From Bacteroidales bacterium (lineage in GTDB: Bacteria; Bacteroidota; Bacteroidia; Bacteroidales; Marinilabiliaceae), in contig JAFYCM010000087.1 in NCBI GenBank assembly GCA_017539645.1, positions 1-36,573 of the forward strand: a stretch of 36,573 nt of DNA, read 5' to 3'. The notes under the pieces are model-generated. The model was not told where the DNA came from. It was given only the letters and a program-made list of their open reading frames with translations, and made no database searches. The position numbers and the translations under genes are program-made. Below are positions 26,101 through 32,998 of this stretch, piece after piece. The stretch's first letter is position 1. Every line of letters begins with the position of its first letter.

Positions 26101-27257
26101 GGGCGCGCGACACTACATACCTAAACCAAATAATTCGCACGTGGTATTATGGCAACAACGGCAAGGCGATGAACAAGATGAACAAATTCTCATCGTGGAA
26201 TCCTGCGGCTATCTACGAAGCGTGGAAAGTCAATGGCGACACGGCATTTTTGCTCTCGTTGCGCCAACGTCTGACCGAAGAATATGACCGTTGGCAATCG
26301 ACAAACCGACTCGAGAGTGGTCTCTATTGGCAAGGCGATGTTCAAGATGGTATGGAGGAGAGCATCTCGGGCGGCCGCAAGAAGAAATTTGCTCGTCCTA
26401 CCATAAATAGTTATATGTATGGCAATGCCAAAGCCCTCGAAGCCATTGCGCTCCTCGTGGGCGACAAGCAGAGCGCCGAAAAATATGCTAAAGATGCAGC
26501 CGAGCTCAAGTCGCACATCACCAACAAACTGTGGAACAGCGAACAAAACTTCTTCGAGACTATGCGCGGCGACACACTTGCCAAAGTTCGCGAGGCTATT
26601 GGCTATATACCTTGGTACTTCAATATTCCAGACGATAATAGTACGTACGATGCAGCTTGGCAGCAACTCACCGACCCGAAAGGCTTCAGCGCGCCATACG
26701 GATTGACAACCGCCGAACGACGTCACCCACTATTCCGCAGTCACGGTTTCGGCAAATGCGAATGGGACGGCGCTATCTGGCCTTTCGCTACAAGCCAGAC
26801 ACTCACGGCACTTGCTAACTACCTAAACGACTACAGCCACACAGCTCTCACCGACAGCGTATTCTTCCGTCAGATGGAGCTCTACGTAGAGAGTCAGCAC
26901 ATGCGCGGCCGCCCATACATAGGCGAATACCTCGACGAGACTACAGGTTATTGGCTTATGGGCGATCGCGAACGCTCGAAATACTACAACCACTCCACCT
27001 TTGCCGATCTTGTAATCACGGGCATTGTTGGTGTGCGTCCTCAAGCCGATGGCAGCGTGGTTGTTAATCCGCTCATTCCACAAGACAAGTGGAACTATTT
27101 CTGCCTCGATGGAGTTAACTATCACGGACACTCGCTCACCATTGTTTGGGATAAAGATGGCCAACGCTATCACCGCGGCTCGGGCTTGTCGATTTTTGTC
27201 GATGGCGTGAAACGCGCAAATCGCAAGGATTTGGGAAGCGTGAAATGTGAATTGTGA
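23118..27257 (+). CDS. Three-module hydrolase: GH43-like propeller, GH143-like propeller, GH142-like barrel
   Basis: A 1379-residue secreted protein; the signal peptide ends at A20-Q21. Residues 22-310 form a GH43-like five-bladed propeller with the expected three acids: D68 in MRDPS, D186 in IDATIV and E236 in TEGPS. Residues 320-690 form a sialidase-like propeller with Asp-box sequences (SNDGYSWSEP, SSDGGNTWRTP), fitting GH143. A concanavalin-like domain lies at about 700-860. Residues 895-1330 are an (alpha/alpha)6 barrel fitting GH142. In B. thetaiotaomicron BT1020 (from memory) GH143 and GH142 are joined and remove DHA and beta-L-arabinofuranose of RG-II side chain D. The extra N-terminal module could act on an alpha-L-arabinofuranose nearby. 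Module boundaries are approximate, and no activity is proven. Confidence 0.75.
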   Translation: MHKLLITTLLSALFVVGAMAQEYFVSTSFHEPATDGLRFIYSTDGLRWDTIQGTFLMPEVGKQKVMRDPSIAVGADGTFHLVWTSSWRGDRGFGYSSSKDLIHWEKQRFIEVMPDTNTVNVWAPELFFDDEKKQFLIVWASCIPGKFPDGQEDHKNNHRLYYTTTKDFKKFAPTKLFYDPGFSCIDATIVKRGKGDYVMVVKDNTRPERNIKVAFASSLYGPWSKASEPFTANFTEGPSTAKLGDFWYIYYDSYGSKTYGAHKTKDFKKFWNQAGDVHFPVGHKHGTVFKASKQIIDALKGYNRDVIHYTGKDVATPIRHDGGLRPTVGVHNIQTMRGERPWTYNHQPMMVYWNNKFWISYLTDPRSEHEAPGKTMLLTSNDGYSWSEPSELFPEYNVPDGFTKKTWPGVVAKNLKAIMHQRVGFYVWRSGAKEKLLAIGNYCVALTPKDDPNDGNAIGRVVREVKANGELGPIYFIYYNHDFSEKNTDYPYYKKSKDKDFIKACEALLADPLQRMQWVEEADRNDKIIPLNKPYKAFCYYTLPDGRVVSLWKHALTSLSSDGGNTWRTPVYRAPGFVNSNAKIWGQRLSDGTYATVYNPSEYRWPLAISLSGDGLEYTTLSLINGEVTPLRHGGNYKSYGAQYTRGIQEHNGSSIDKNLWVTYSNNKEDIWISRIAVPVATTASRHANENFSTYKKLSDMTEWNIYSLLWAPVSLDGAWLELQDKDPYDYAKVERVIPATENLRVEFDVVAEQNNFGVLHIEFADDKGNVCNRIVIDSIGKISVKGGARYGTIAKEFKAGQKYHLAAIINTKLHQSIFYIDGQKACTRMFDTPVENITRIIFRTGDLFLEPNIETPADQDFDMPRADEQDRNAVYRIANLTSRSIDNNGAGCVLNYRDFAHYANYFNTMEEETLPTDISNAQASEWMAENIPLFDCPQDNFREMYYFRWWSLRKHIIRTPAGYGMTEFIVKRSYADLYNLIACAIGHHVMEMRWARDTTYLNQIIRTWYYGNNGKAMNKMNKFSSWNPAAIYEAWKVNGDTAFLLSLRQRLTEEYDRWQSTNRLESGLYWQGDVQDGMEESISGGRKKKFARPTINSYMYGNAKALEAIALLVGDKQSAEKYAKDAAELKSHITNKLWNSEQNFFETMRGDTLAKVREAIGYIPWYFNIPDDNSTYDAAWQQLTDPKGFSAPYGLTTAERRHPLFRSHGFGKCEWDGAIWPFATSQTLTALANYLNDYSHTALTDSVFFRQMELYVESQHMRGRPYIGEYLDETTGYWLMGDRERSKYYNHSTFADLVITGIVGVRPQADGSVVVNPLIPQDKWNYFCLDGVNYHGHSLTIVWDKDGQRYHRGSGLSIFVDGVKRANRKDLGSVKCEL

Positions 27258-27283
27258 TTATAATTTGAGGAGGAGCTACAGAT

Positions 27284-28156
27284 ATGACCAGCGAAATTTT
27301 AGCGATCCAAAACAAGATTGTAACGCTTCGTAACCAGCAAGTTATGATTGATAGAGACATCGCTGAATTGTACGGTGTGGAGACAAGACGTCTAAATGAA
27401 CAAGTGAAACGTAATAAAGAACGTTTTCCAGAAGAGTTTTGTTTTCAACTGAGCGAAGAAGAATTTGAAAATTGGAAATCGCAATTTGCGACTTCCAATT
27501 CAGATAAAATGGGATTGCGTAAAAGACCTTACGCTTTTACCGAACAAGGTGTTGCTATGTTGTCGACAGTTCTGAAAAGTGATACTGCAGTGATGGCAAG
27601 CATACAAATTATGAAGGCATTTGTAGTGATGCGTAGATTCTTGCAAAACAATCAGCAATTGTTTGAAGAAATAGTCTCTATAAAACAGCATCAGTTGAAT
27701 GCAGACAAGAAAATAGAACAGCTTTTCAACTTGATGGACAAATACAGAATCAACGACACGCAAGGCATATTTTTCCAAGGTCAAATTTTCGATGCGTACG
27801 CCAAGTTTGAAAGTTTCATAGCGCAAGCACAAAAATCCATCATACTCATTGATAATTATGTCGATTTATCGGTGCTTGAACGGCTGACAAAGAAGAATAA
27901 TGGCGTTGCTGTCACCATATATACTAAAGCGCAAACTCTCCTCACTTTGCAGGATATACAAAAATTCAATACTCAATACCCGACTCTCGAAGTAAAATTC
28001 ACCGACTCGATGCACGATAGATTTCTAATAATCGACGATATGGTGCTTTACCATATTGGTGCATCTCTCAAAGATTTAGGTAAAAAATGCTTTGCATTTG
28101 AAGTCTTCGATACAAGTTTTATCGGAGATATTATGAATAAACTCGCAACTAATTGA
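27284..28156 (+). CDS. ORF6N-domain protein with PLD-like C-terminus
   Basis: A 290-residue cytoplasmic protein. Residues 8-95 are an ORF6N domain, a DNA-binding module common in phage and Bacteroidetes accessory genes (IDRDIAELYGVETRRLNEQV, RFPEEFCFQL, AFTEQGVAMLS). Residues 100-152 are helical. The C-terminal part (155-290) resembles a phospholipase-D-like fold with HDRFLIID (from H244) and only one recognisable HKD-type motif. It is more AT-rich than the hydrolase genes and has a purine-rich GAGGAGGAG run 11 bp before its ATG, rare in this phylum. It sits 26 bp after the three-module enzyme and only 3 bp before the esterase gene, so it is part of the transcription unit. Its role is unknown; regulation of the block or a mobile accessory gene are both possible. 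Confidence 0.83.
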   Translation: MTSEILAIQNKIVTLRNQQVMIDRDIAELYGVETRRLNEQVKRNKERFPEEFCFQLSEEEFENWKSQFATSNSDKMGLRKRPYAFTEQGVAMLSTVLKSDTAVMASIQIMKAFVVMRRFLQNNQQLFEEIVSIKQHQLNADKKIEQLFNLMDKYRINDTQGIFFQGQIFDAYAKFESFIAQAQKSIILIDNYVDLSVLERLTKKNNGVAVTIYTKAQTLLTLQDIQKFNTQYPTLEVKFTDSMHDRFLIIDDMVLYHIGASLKDLGKKCFAFEVFDTSFIGDIMNKLATN

Positions 28157-28159
28157 TAT

Positions 28160-29458
28160 ATGAGGAAATACGTAATTATCGGTTTGCTTTTCTGCGCCTT
28201 TACCACGGCAAGTGCGCAGAGCTACGACACCAAATTTGCACGTCCGCTTTCGGAGGTGATAAAGAACATCGAAGCGCGTTTCGGCGTTCGACTGAAGTGC
28301 AGCGATGTAGATACCACAGGCATCATTCTTAATTATGCCGACTTTCGCATTCGTCCATACTCACTCGAAGAGACGCTGCAAAATGTGCTCGCGCCGTTCG
28401 ACTTCAAAGCCGTAAAGCAGAACGATAAACTTTATAAGGTTAAGAATTATGAGTATGCACGCCGTACGCCTGCCGATGGGCAGAAACTTACCGACTATCT
28501 ACTTACGCTCAGTCCCGATAGCGCATCGTGGGAGGCTCGTCGGGCGCAACTGAAAAAGGAGGTTCGTGACATACTTAATATCGATGCTCTGCTTGCGCAA
28601 TGCTCCACCGAGTCACCACAAGTGAGCAAGATTCGTAAGCACAACGGCTATACCACGCAGAATTTCTGTATGCAGACGCTGAATGGTCACACTGTTAAGG
28701 GCACTATTTATGCGCCGAGCAGCAAAGGCAAGCATCCGCTAATAGTTTGCCCGAACGGACATTTCTTGAACGGTCGCTACGGCAAAGTGCAGCAACTTCG
28801 TTTGGGTACGTTGGCGCGCATGGGAGCCATCTGTATCAGCTACGACCTTTGGGGCTGGGGCGAGAGTGCCGATGAGGTTGGCGCCGCAGCTCATCGCACC
28901 GACACGGCTCACGTGATGCAAGCTATCAACGGACTAAAGATCCTCGATTGGGCATATAAATTCAAAAATGTCGATACCGAGCGCGTGGCTGTGAATGGAG
29001 GTTCGGGCGGTGGCTCGCAGTGTGTACTACTTGCATTGCTCGATGACAGATTTACTGCGGCATGTCCTGTGGTTAGCGTCTCGTCGTGGTTCGATGGTGG
29101 CTGCCCGTGCGAGAGTGGCAAACCCATTCAACTTGCTTGCGGCGGCACTTGCAACGCCGAGCTTATGGCGACGTTCGCTCCACGTCCGCTGATGCTCGTC
29201 AGCGATGGCGGCGACTGGACAAGCTCTACGCCCGAGGTGGAATATCCTTTCATTCAGCATTTTTATAAATATTATGATGCCGAACAAAACGTAACCAATA
29301 TTCACCTACCTAACGAGCGTCACGACTTCGGAGAAAACAAGCGCAATGCGGTATACGAGTTCTTCGGCAACGTGTTCCACTTAGACACCTCCAAGGTGGA
29401 CGAATCGCTCGTAGATATTGAAAGCGAAGATGCGCTTAGGTGGGAAAAGAAAAAATAG
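28160..29458 (+). CDS. Alpha/beta-hydrolase esterase, likely BT1017-type pectin methylesterase, with STN-like N-terminal domain
   Basis: A 432-residue secreted esterase; the signal peptide ends at A-Q (19-20). Residues 28-97 look like a small STN/DUF4974-type domain (SLEETLQNVLAPFDFKAV followed by LYKVK), unusual on an enzyme. The alpha/beta-hydrolase domain spans about 170-420, with nucleophile S282 in NGGSGGGSQ, a candidate Asp at 352 and H388 in NERHDFG. Acetyl-xylan esterases and the RG-II methylesterase BT1017 have this fold; the neighbours make a BT1017-like methylesterase, which would unmask the RG-II backbone, the better guess. The ATG lies 3 bp after the ORF6N stop codon, indicating coupling. 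Confidence 0.72.
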   Translation: MRKYVIIGLLFCAFTTASAQSYDTKFARPLSEVIKNIEARFGVRLKCSDVDTTGIILNYADFRIRPYSLEETLQNVLAPFDFKAVKQNDKLYKVKNYEYARRTPADGQKLTDYLLTLSPDSASWEARRAQLKKEVRDILNIDALLAQCSTESPQVSKIRKHNGYTTQNFCMQTLNGHTVKGTIYAPSSKGKHPLIVCPNGHFLNGRYGKVQQLRLGTLARMGAICISYDLWGWGESADEVGAAAHRTDTAHVMQAINGLKILDWAYKFKNVDTERVAVNGGSGGGSQCVLLALLDDRFTAACPVVSVSSWFDGGCPCESGKPIQLACGGTCNAELMATFAPRPLMLVSDGGDWTSSTPEVEYPFIQHFYKYYDAEQNVTNIHLPNERHDFGENKRNAVYEFFGNVFHLDTSKVDESLVDIESEDALRWEKKK

Positions 29459-29532
29459 AACCATATTTTTGCGATTGAGAATCAATAAGTTGTTCTATAT
29501 GCAATTGTCTTGAATCTTAGAATTCGGAGAAT

Positions 29533-30345
29533 ATGGCCAAAATAATAGTACAAAATACTGAAGTGACCATCTTGTCACACGATGGCAAAGACTACATTTC
29601 TTTGACAGATATGGCCAACGGCAAACTTGATGAAAGTCGTGCCGCTGATGTTATCAAGAATTGGATACGTACCCGCTATACTATAGAGTTCTTGGGAACT
29701 TGGGAGATGATTCATAATCCCAATTTCAAAGTGGTCGAATTTGACCACTTTAGAATGCAAGCTGGTCTCCCCAATTTTACGCTGAGCGCTAGTGAATGGA
29801 TTGAAAAGACTAATGCCATTGGCATTATTGTCAAACGTGGTCGCTATGGTGGTACGTATGCATTCAAAGATATTGCCTTTGAATTCGGTACAGCCATCAG
29901 CGTAGCTTTCAAACTTTATCTGATTGAAGAATTCCAACGGATGAAGGAGAAAGAAAAAAATCTTTTAGGTTGGACGGTGAAACGCGAGTTGTCAAAGATT
30001 AATTACCATATCCATACGGATGCTATCAAGCGGCATCTTATCCCCGAAGAAGTGACTCCTGTGCAGTCGAATATTATTTATGCAGAAGAGGCTGATGTGC
30101 TAAATGTGGCAATGTTTGGTATGACAGCAAGACAATGGCGTGAAGCTAATCCAAACCTCAATGGAAATATTCGCGATTACGCCACAATAAATGAACTTAT
30201 TTGTCTCTCGAATATGGAGAATATCAATTCCGTTCTCATAGATGAAGGAATGTCGCAGAGTGAGCGATTGATCAAGTTAAACCAAATAGCCATTCGTCAA
30301 ATGCAAGTGTTGGCGGATAATGATGGCCAAAGGTTGTTGAAATAA
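29533..30345 (+). CDS. KilA-N domain protein
   Basis: A 270-residue cytoplasmic protein with no signal peptide. Residues 8-120 match the KilA-N DNA-binding domain: YISLTDMANGK, DVIKNWIRTRYTIEFLGTWE, WIEKTNAIGI and RGRYGGTYAFKDIAFEFGTAIS are typical. The C-terminal half (125-270) is helical, without a motif I recognise. Base composition is AT-richer than the hydrolase genes. It lies 74 bp after the esterase and 23 bp before the GH95 gene, all on one strand. KilA-N proteins are known from phages and from bacterial accessory regions; the job of this one is unknown. A TATTTTTG at 29464-29471 resembles a -7 box, so it may have a promoter of its own. Confidence 0.85.
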   Translation: MAKIIVQNTEVTILSHDGKDYISLTDMANGKLDESRAADVIKNWIRTRYTIEFLGTWEMIHNPNFKVVEFDHFRMQAGLPNFTLSASEWIEKTNAIGIIVKRGRYGGTYAFKDIAFEFGTAISVAFKLYLIEEFQRMKEKEKNLLGWTVKRELSKINYHIHTDAIKRHLIPEEVTPVQSNIIYAEEADVLNVAMFGMTARQWREANPNLNGNIRDYATINELICLSNMENINSVLIDEGMSQSERLIKLNQIAIRQMQVLADNDGQRLLK

Positions 30346-30368
30346 TAAAGTATTACTAACTAAAAACA

Positions 30369-32810
30369 ATGACAACAAGACAAATATTAACCGCGCTGCT
30401 GTTGGTGTTCGCTGCGTCGGCTATGGCGCAGAATCAGCATAATCTTTGGTACGACCAGCCAGCGCAGATGTGGACCGAGGCGCTACCTATTGGTAACGGA
30501 CATCTTGGTGCCATGGTCTACGGCACGCCAGCCAACGACCGCCTACAACTCAACGAAGAGACTATCTGGGCGGGTCGTCCGAATAACAACGCCAACGCCG
30601 AAGCTCGTGAATGGCTTCCTAAAATCCGCGAAATGGTTTGGAATGGCGAGTATCGAAAAGCGCAAGACGCTGCCACTGCTCATGTGCAAAGCAACACTAA
30701 CCATGGCATGCCGTATCAACCTTTTGGCGATTTATACATAACATTCGCTGAGCACAACAACTACACAAACTACTCGCGAACGCTCAACCTCGACTCGGCG
30801 TATGCCACAACTACATATAAAGTTGGCGATGTTACATACGTACGTAGATACATAGCTTCGCTTGCCGAAAATACCGTCTGCATACAACTCAGCGCCGACA
30901 AGTCAGAAAGCATCACGTGCAACCTCTCGCTCACTTCACCTCATAGCGATGTTGGTCTTCGCTCAGAAGGCGACCAGATTGTGCTTAGCGGCATAACCTC
31001 GAACCACGAAGGTTTGAAAGGCAAAGTGCAGTTCACAGGACGTGTGAAGGCGGTAACCAACGGCGGTTCGGTTACATCGCGCGATGGAGTAATAAGTATC
31101 GCTAATGCCAACGAAGCCACTATATACATAACTATAGCCACCAACTTCGTCAACTACCACGACATAAGTGCCAACGACACCGTGCGCTCACTCGAAGCAA
31201 TGCAACGCGCGTCGGCTGTGCCTTTCGACAAACTCTTCAACAGCCATATAAATAACTACAAAAAATACTACGACCGCGTGCAGCTCAACCTCGGCGAGGA
31301 TATTTATGCCAACGAGACTACCGATATGCGCGTAGCAAAATTCAAGACTCGCCCCGACTTGCACCTCATCGAGACTTATTTTCAGTTCGGACGCTACCTA
31401 CTTATCTCGTCGTCGCAGCCTGGTTGCCAACCACCAACGTTGCAAGGCATCTGGAACGACAAGATGTTTCCGTCGTGGGATTCTAAATATACCACCAACA
31501 TCAACCTCGAGATGAACTATTGGCCGGCCGAAGTAGCCAACTTGAGCGAACTCACCGAACCGCTGCTAAAACTCATCAAGGAGGTTAGCAAGACAGGTCA
31601 CGAGTCGGCGCGTATTATGTATGGTGCAGATGGTTGGGTGCTTCATCACAACACTGATATTTGGCGAGTTACTGGCGGCATCGACAAAGCACCTTCGGGG
31701 CTCTGGCCTACTGGTGGCGCGTGGATGTGCCAACACATCTGGGAACACTATCTATATAGTGGCAACAAAGATTTCCTCCGCGAAGTTTATCCTACCATGG
31801 AGGGCGCAGCGCGTTTCTTGAACCAGATTATGGTGCGCGAGCCTAAGAATAATTATTGGGTGATATGCCCGAGCCTCTCGCCCGAGAATGCACACCCAGG
31901 CAACGCCACTACAGCAGCAGGCGTGACAATGGACAACGAACTCGTGCGCGACCTCTTCAACCACGTAATCAGAGCCACGCAGATTCTCGGTATAAATAGC
32001 TCGCTTACCGACAGTTTGAAAGACAAACTTGCAGGCCTACCGCCCATGCAAATTGGCAAATGGGGACAGCTACAAGAGTGGCTCGACGATTGGGATAATC
32101 CCAACGATAACCATCGCCACGTGAGCCATCTCTATGCGCTCTATCCGAGCAACCAAATTACACTCGAGGGCACACCAAAACTTGCCGAAGCTGCCAAAAC
32201 TTCGCTTATCGCGCGTGGCGACCCATCGACGGGTTGGAGCATGGGTTGGAAAGTTTGCCTCTGGAGCCGCCTACACGACGGCGACCATGCCATGAAGCTC
32301 ATCACCGAACAACTCACCCTTGTGCGCAACGAGAAGAAGAAAGGTGGTACTTATGCCAACCTCTTCGACGCACACCCACCATTCCAAATAGATGGCAACT
32401 TCGGCTGTGCGGCAGGCATTGTCGAGATGCTTCTCCAAAGCCACGACGGCAAAGTATCGCTTTTGCCTGCATTACCAACTTCGTGGAAGAGCGGCGAAGT
32501 GAAAGGTCTGAAGGCGCGTGGCGGTTTCATTGTAGATATGCAGTGGAAAGGTGGCAAACTACATCGCGCTGTGGTGACGTCGACCAATGGCGGCAACTTG
32601 CGCATAGCGTCGGCCGTGCCACTCAAAGGCAAAGGACTAAAGAAAGCCAAAGGCGCCAATAGCAATCCTATTTACGCCCTCGATGCCGCACCCGCCGAAA
32701 AAATTAGCAATCCGGATGCCGTGCATAAAACTATAAATAGCGAACCGACGTACCTCTACGACATTGCTACCAAAGCTGGCCAGACGGTAATTTTGGAAAG
32801 TAAAAAGTAA
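30369..32810 (+). CDS. GH95 family hydrolase, probable alpha-L-galactosidase
   Basis: An 813-residue secreted enzyme; the signal peptide ends at A20-Q21. It has the GH95 layout: N-terminal beta-domain (about 22-270, opening LWYDQPAQMWTEALPIGNG), helical linker, (alpha/alpha)6 barrel (330-690) and C-terminal beta-domain. The catalytic set of the family is present: N377 and N379 in TTNINLEMNYW, E506 in SLSPEN and D675 in FQIDGNFG, equivalent to N421, N423, E566 and D766 of Bifidobacterium AfcA. Position 375, two before the first Asn, is Thr; AfcA fucosidase has His there, and Thr has been linked to L-galactose preference. RG-II side chain A ends in alpha-L-galactose on glucuronic acid, which fits. 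The end of the gene lies in a heptad array. Confidence 0.85.
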   Translation: MTTRQILTALLLVFAASAMAQNQHNLWYDQPAQMWTEALPIGNGHLGAMVYGTPANDRLQLNEETIWAGRPNNNANAEAREWLPKIREMVWNGEYRKAQDAATAHVQSNTNHGMPYQPFGDLYITFAEHNNYTNYSRTLNLDSAYATTTYKVGDVTYVRRYIASLAENTVCIQLSADKSESITCNLSLTSPHSDVGLRSEGDQIVLSGITSNHEGLKGKVQFTGRVKAVTNGGSVTSRDGVISIANANEATIYITIATNFVNYHDISANDTVRSLEAMQRASAVPFDKLFNSHINNYKKYYDRVQLNLGEDIYANETTDMRVAKFKTRPDLHLIETYFQFGRYLLISSSQPGCQPPTLQGIWNDKMFPSWDSKYTTNINLEMNYWPAEVANLSELTEPLLKLIKEVSKTGHESARIMYGADGWVLHHNTDIWRVTGGIDKAPSGLWPTGGAWMCQHIWEHYLYSGNKDFLREVYPTMEGAARFLNQIMVREPKNNYWVICPSLSPENAHPGNATTAAGVTMDNELVRDLFNHVIRATQILGINSSLTDSLKDKLAGLPPMQIGKWGQLQEWLDDWDNPNDNHRHVSHLYALYPSNQITLEGTPKLAEAAKTSLIARGDPSTGWSMGWKVCLWSRLHDGDHAMKLITEQLTLVRNEKKKGGTYANLFDAHPPFQIDGNFGCAAGIVEMLLQSHDGKVSLLPALPTSWKSGEVKGLKARGGFIVDMQWKGGKLHRAVVTSTNGGNLRIASAVPLKGKGLKKAKGANSNPIYALDAAPAEKISNPDAVHKTINSEPTYLYDIATKAGQTVILESKK

Positions 32811-32847
32811 GAAGTAAAAGAGTAGAGAGTAAAGCGTAGAGCGTAGT
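32799..32847. repeat. Heptad array, seven units, overlapping the GH95 gene end
   Basis: Seven contiguous 7-bp units (AGTAAAA, AGTAAGA, GAGTAGA, GCGTAGA types). The GH95 stop codon TAA (32808-32810) lies in the second unit, so the array encodes the last residues. The unit sequence differs from the other arrays, but the 7-bp phase and a stop codon inside the array are shared. Confidence 0.8.
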
Positions 32848-32875
32848 GTTCTCTATAATCTCTACACTAAACAAT

Positions 32876-32901
32876 AGGGCTGCCCTTCGGGGCGGCCTTT
32901 T
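32876..32901 (+). terminator. Intrinsic terminator with UUCG tetraloop
   Basis: The stem GGGCTGCCC (32877-32885), loop TTCG and arm GGGCGGCCT (32890-32898) pair over nine bases with two G-U pairs, plus a flanking A-T pair, and run into TTTT (32898-32901). It lies 66 bp after the GH95 stop codon and closes the hydrolase block. Confidence 0.88.
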
Positions 32902-32967
32902 GGGTATATATAAGAGGTTATAAAGAGTGTGCCGTCAGTCTACTCTGCGCGAGTTGTTCAATTTTCT

Positions 32968-32975
32968 TATTTTTG
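32968..32975 (+). promoter_or_regulatory. Possible -7 box for the PorW/SprE-like gene
   Basis: TATTTTTG fits TAnnTTTG and would start transcription near 32982, shortly before the ATG at 32999. No TTTG is present at the right -33 distance. It comes after the terminator, where a new promoter is expected. Confidence 0.35.
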
Positions 32976-32998
32976 CCTTGGCAATGTCCTCTACTAAA

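Noticed and set aside
29464-29471. TATTTTTG as a promoter for the KilA-N gene
   Set aside because: The -7 box fits, but no TTTG is at the -33 distance and the DNA is AT-rich, so it is not listed as its own feature.
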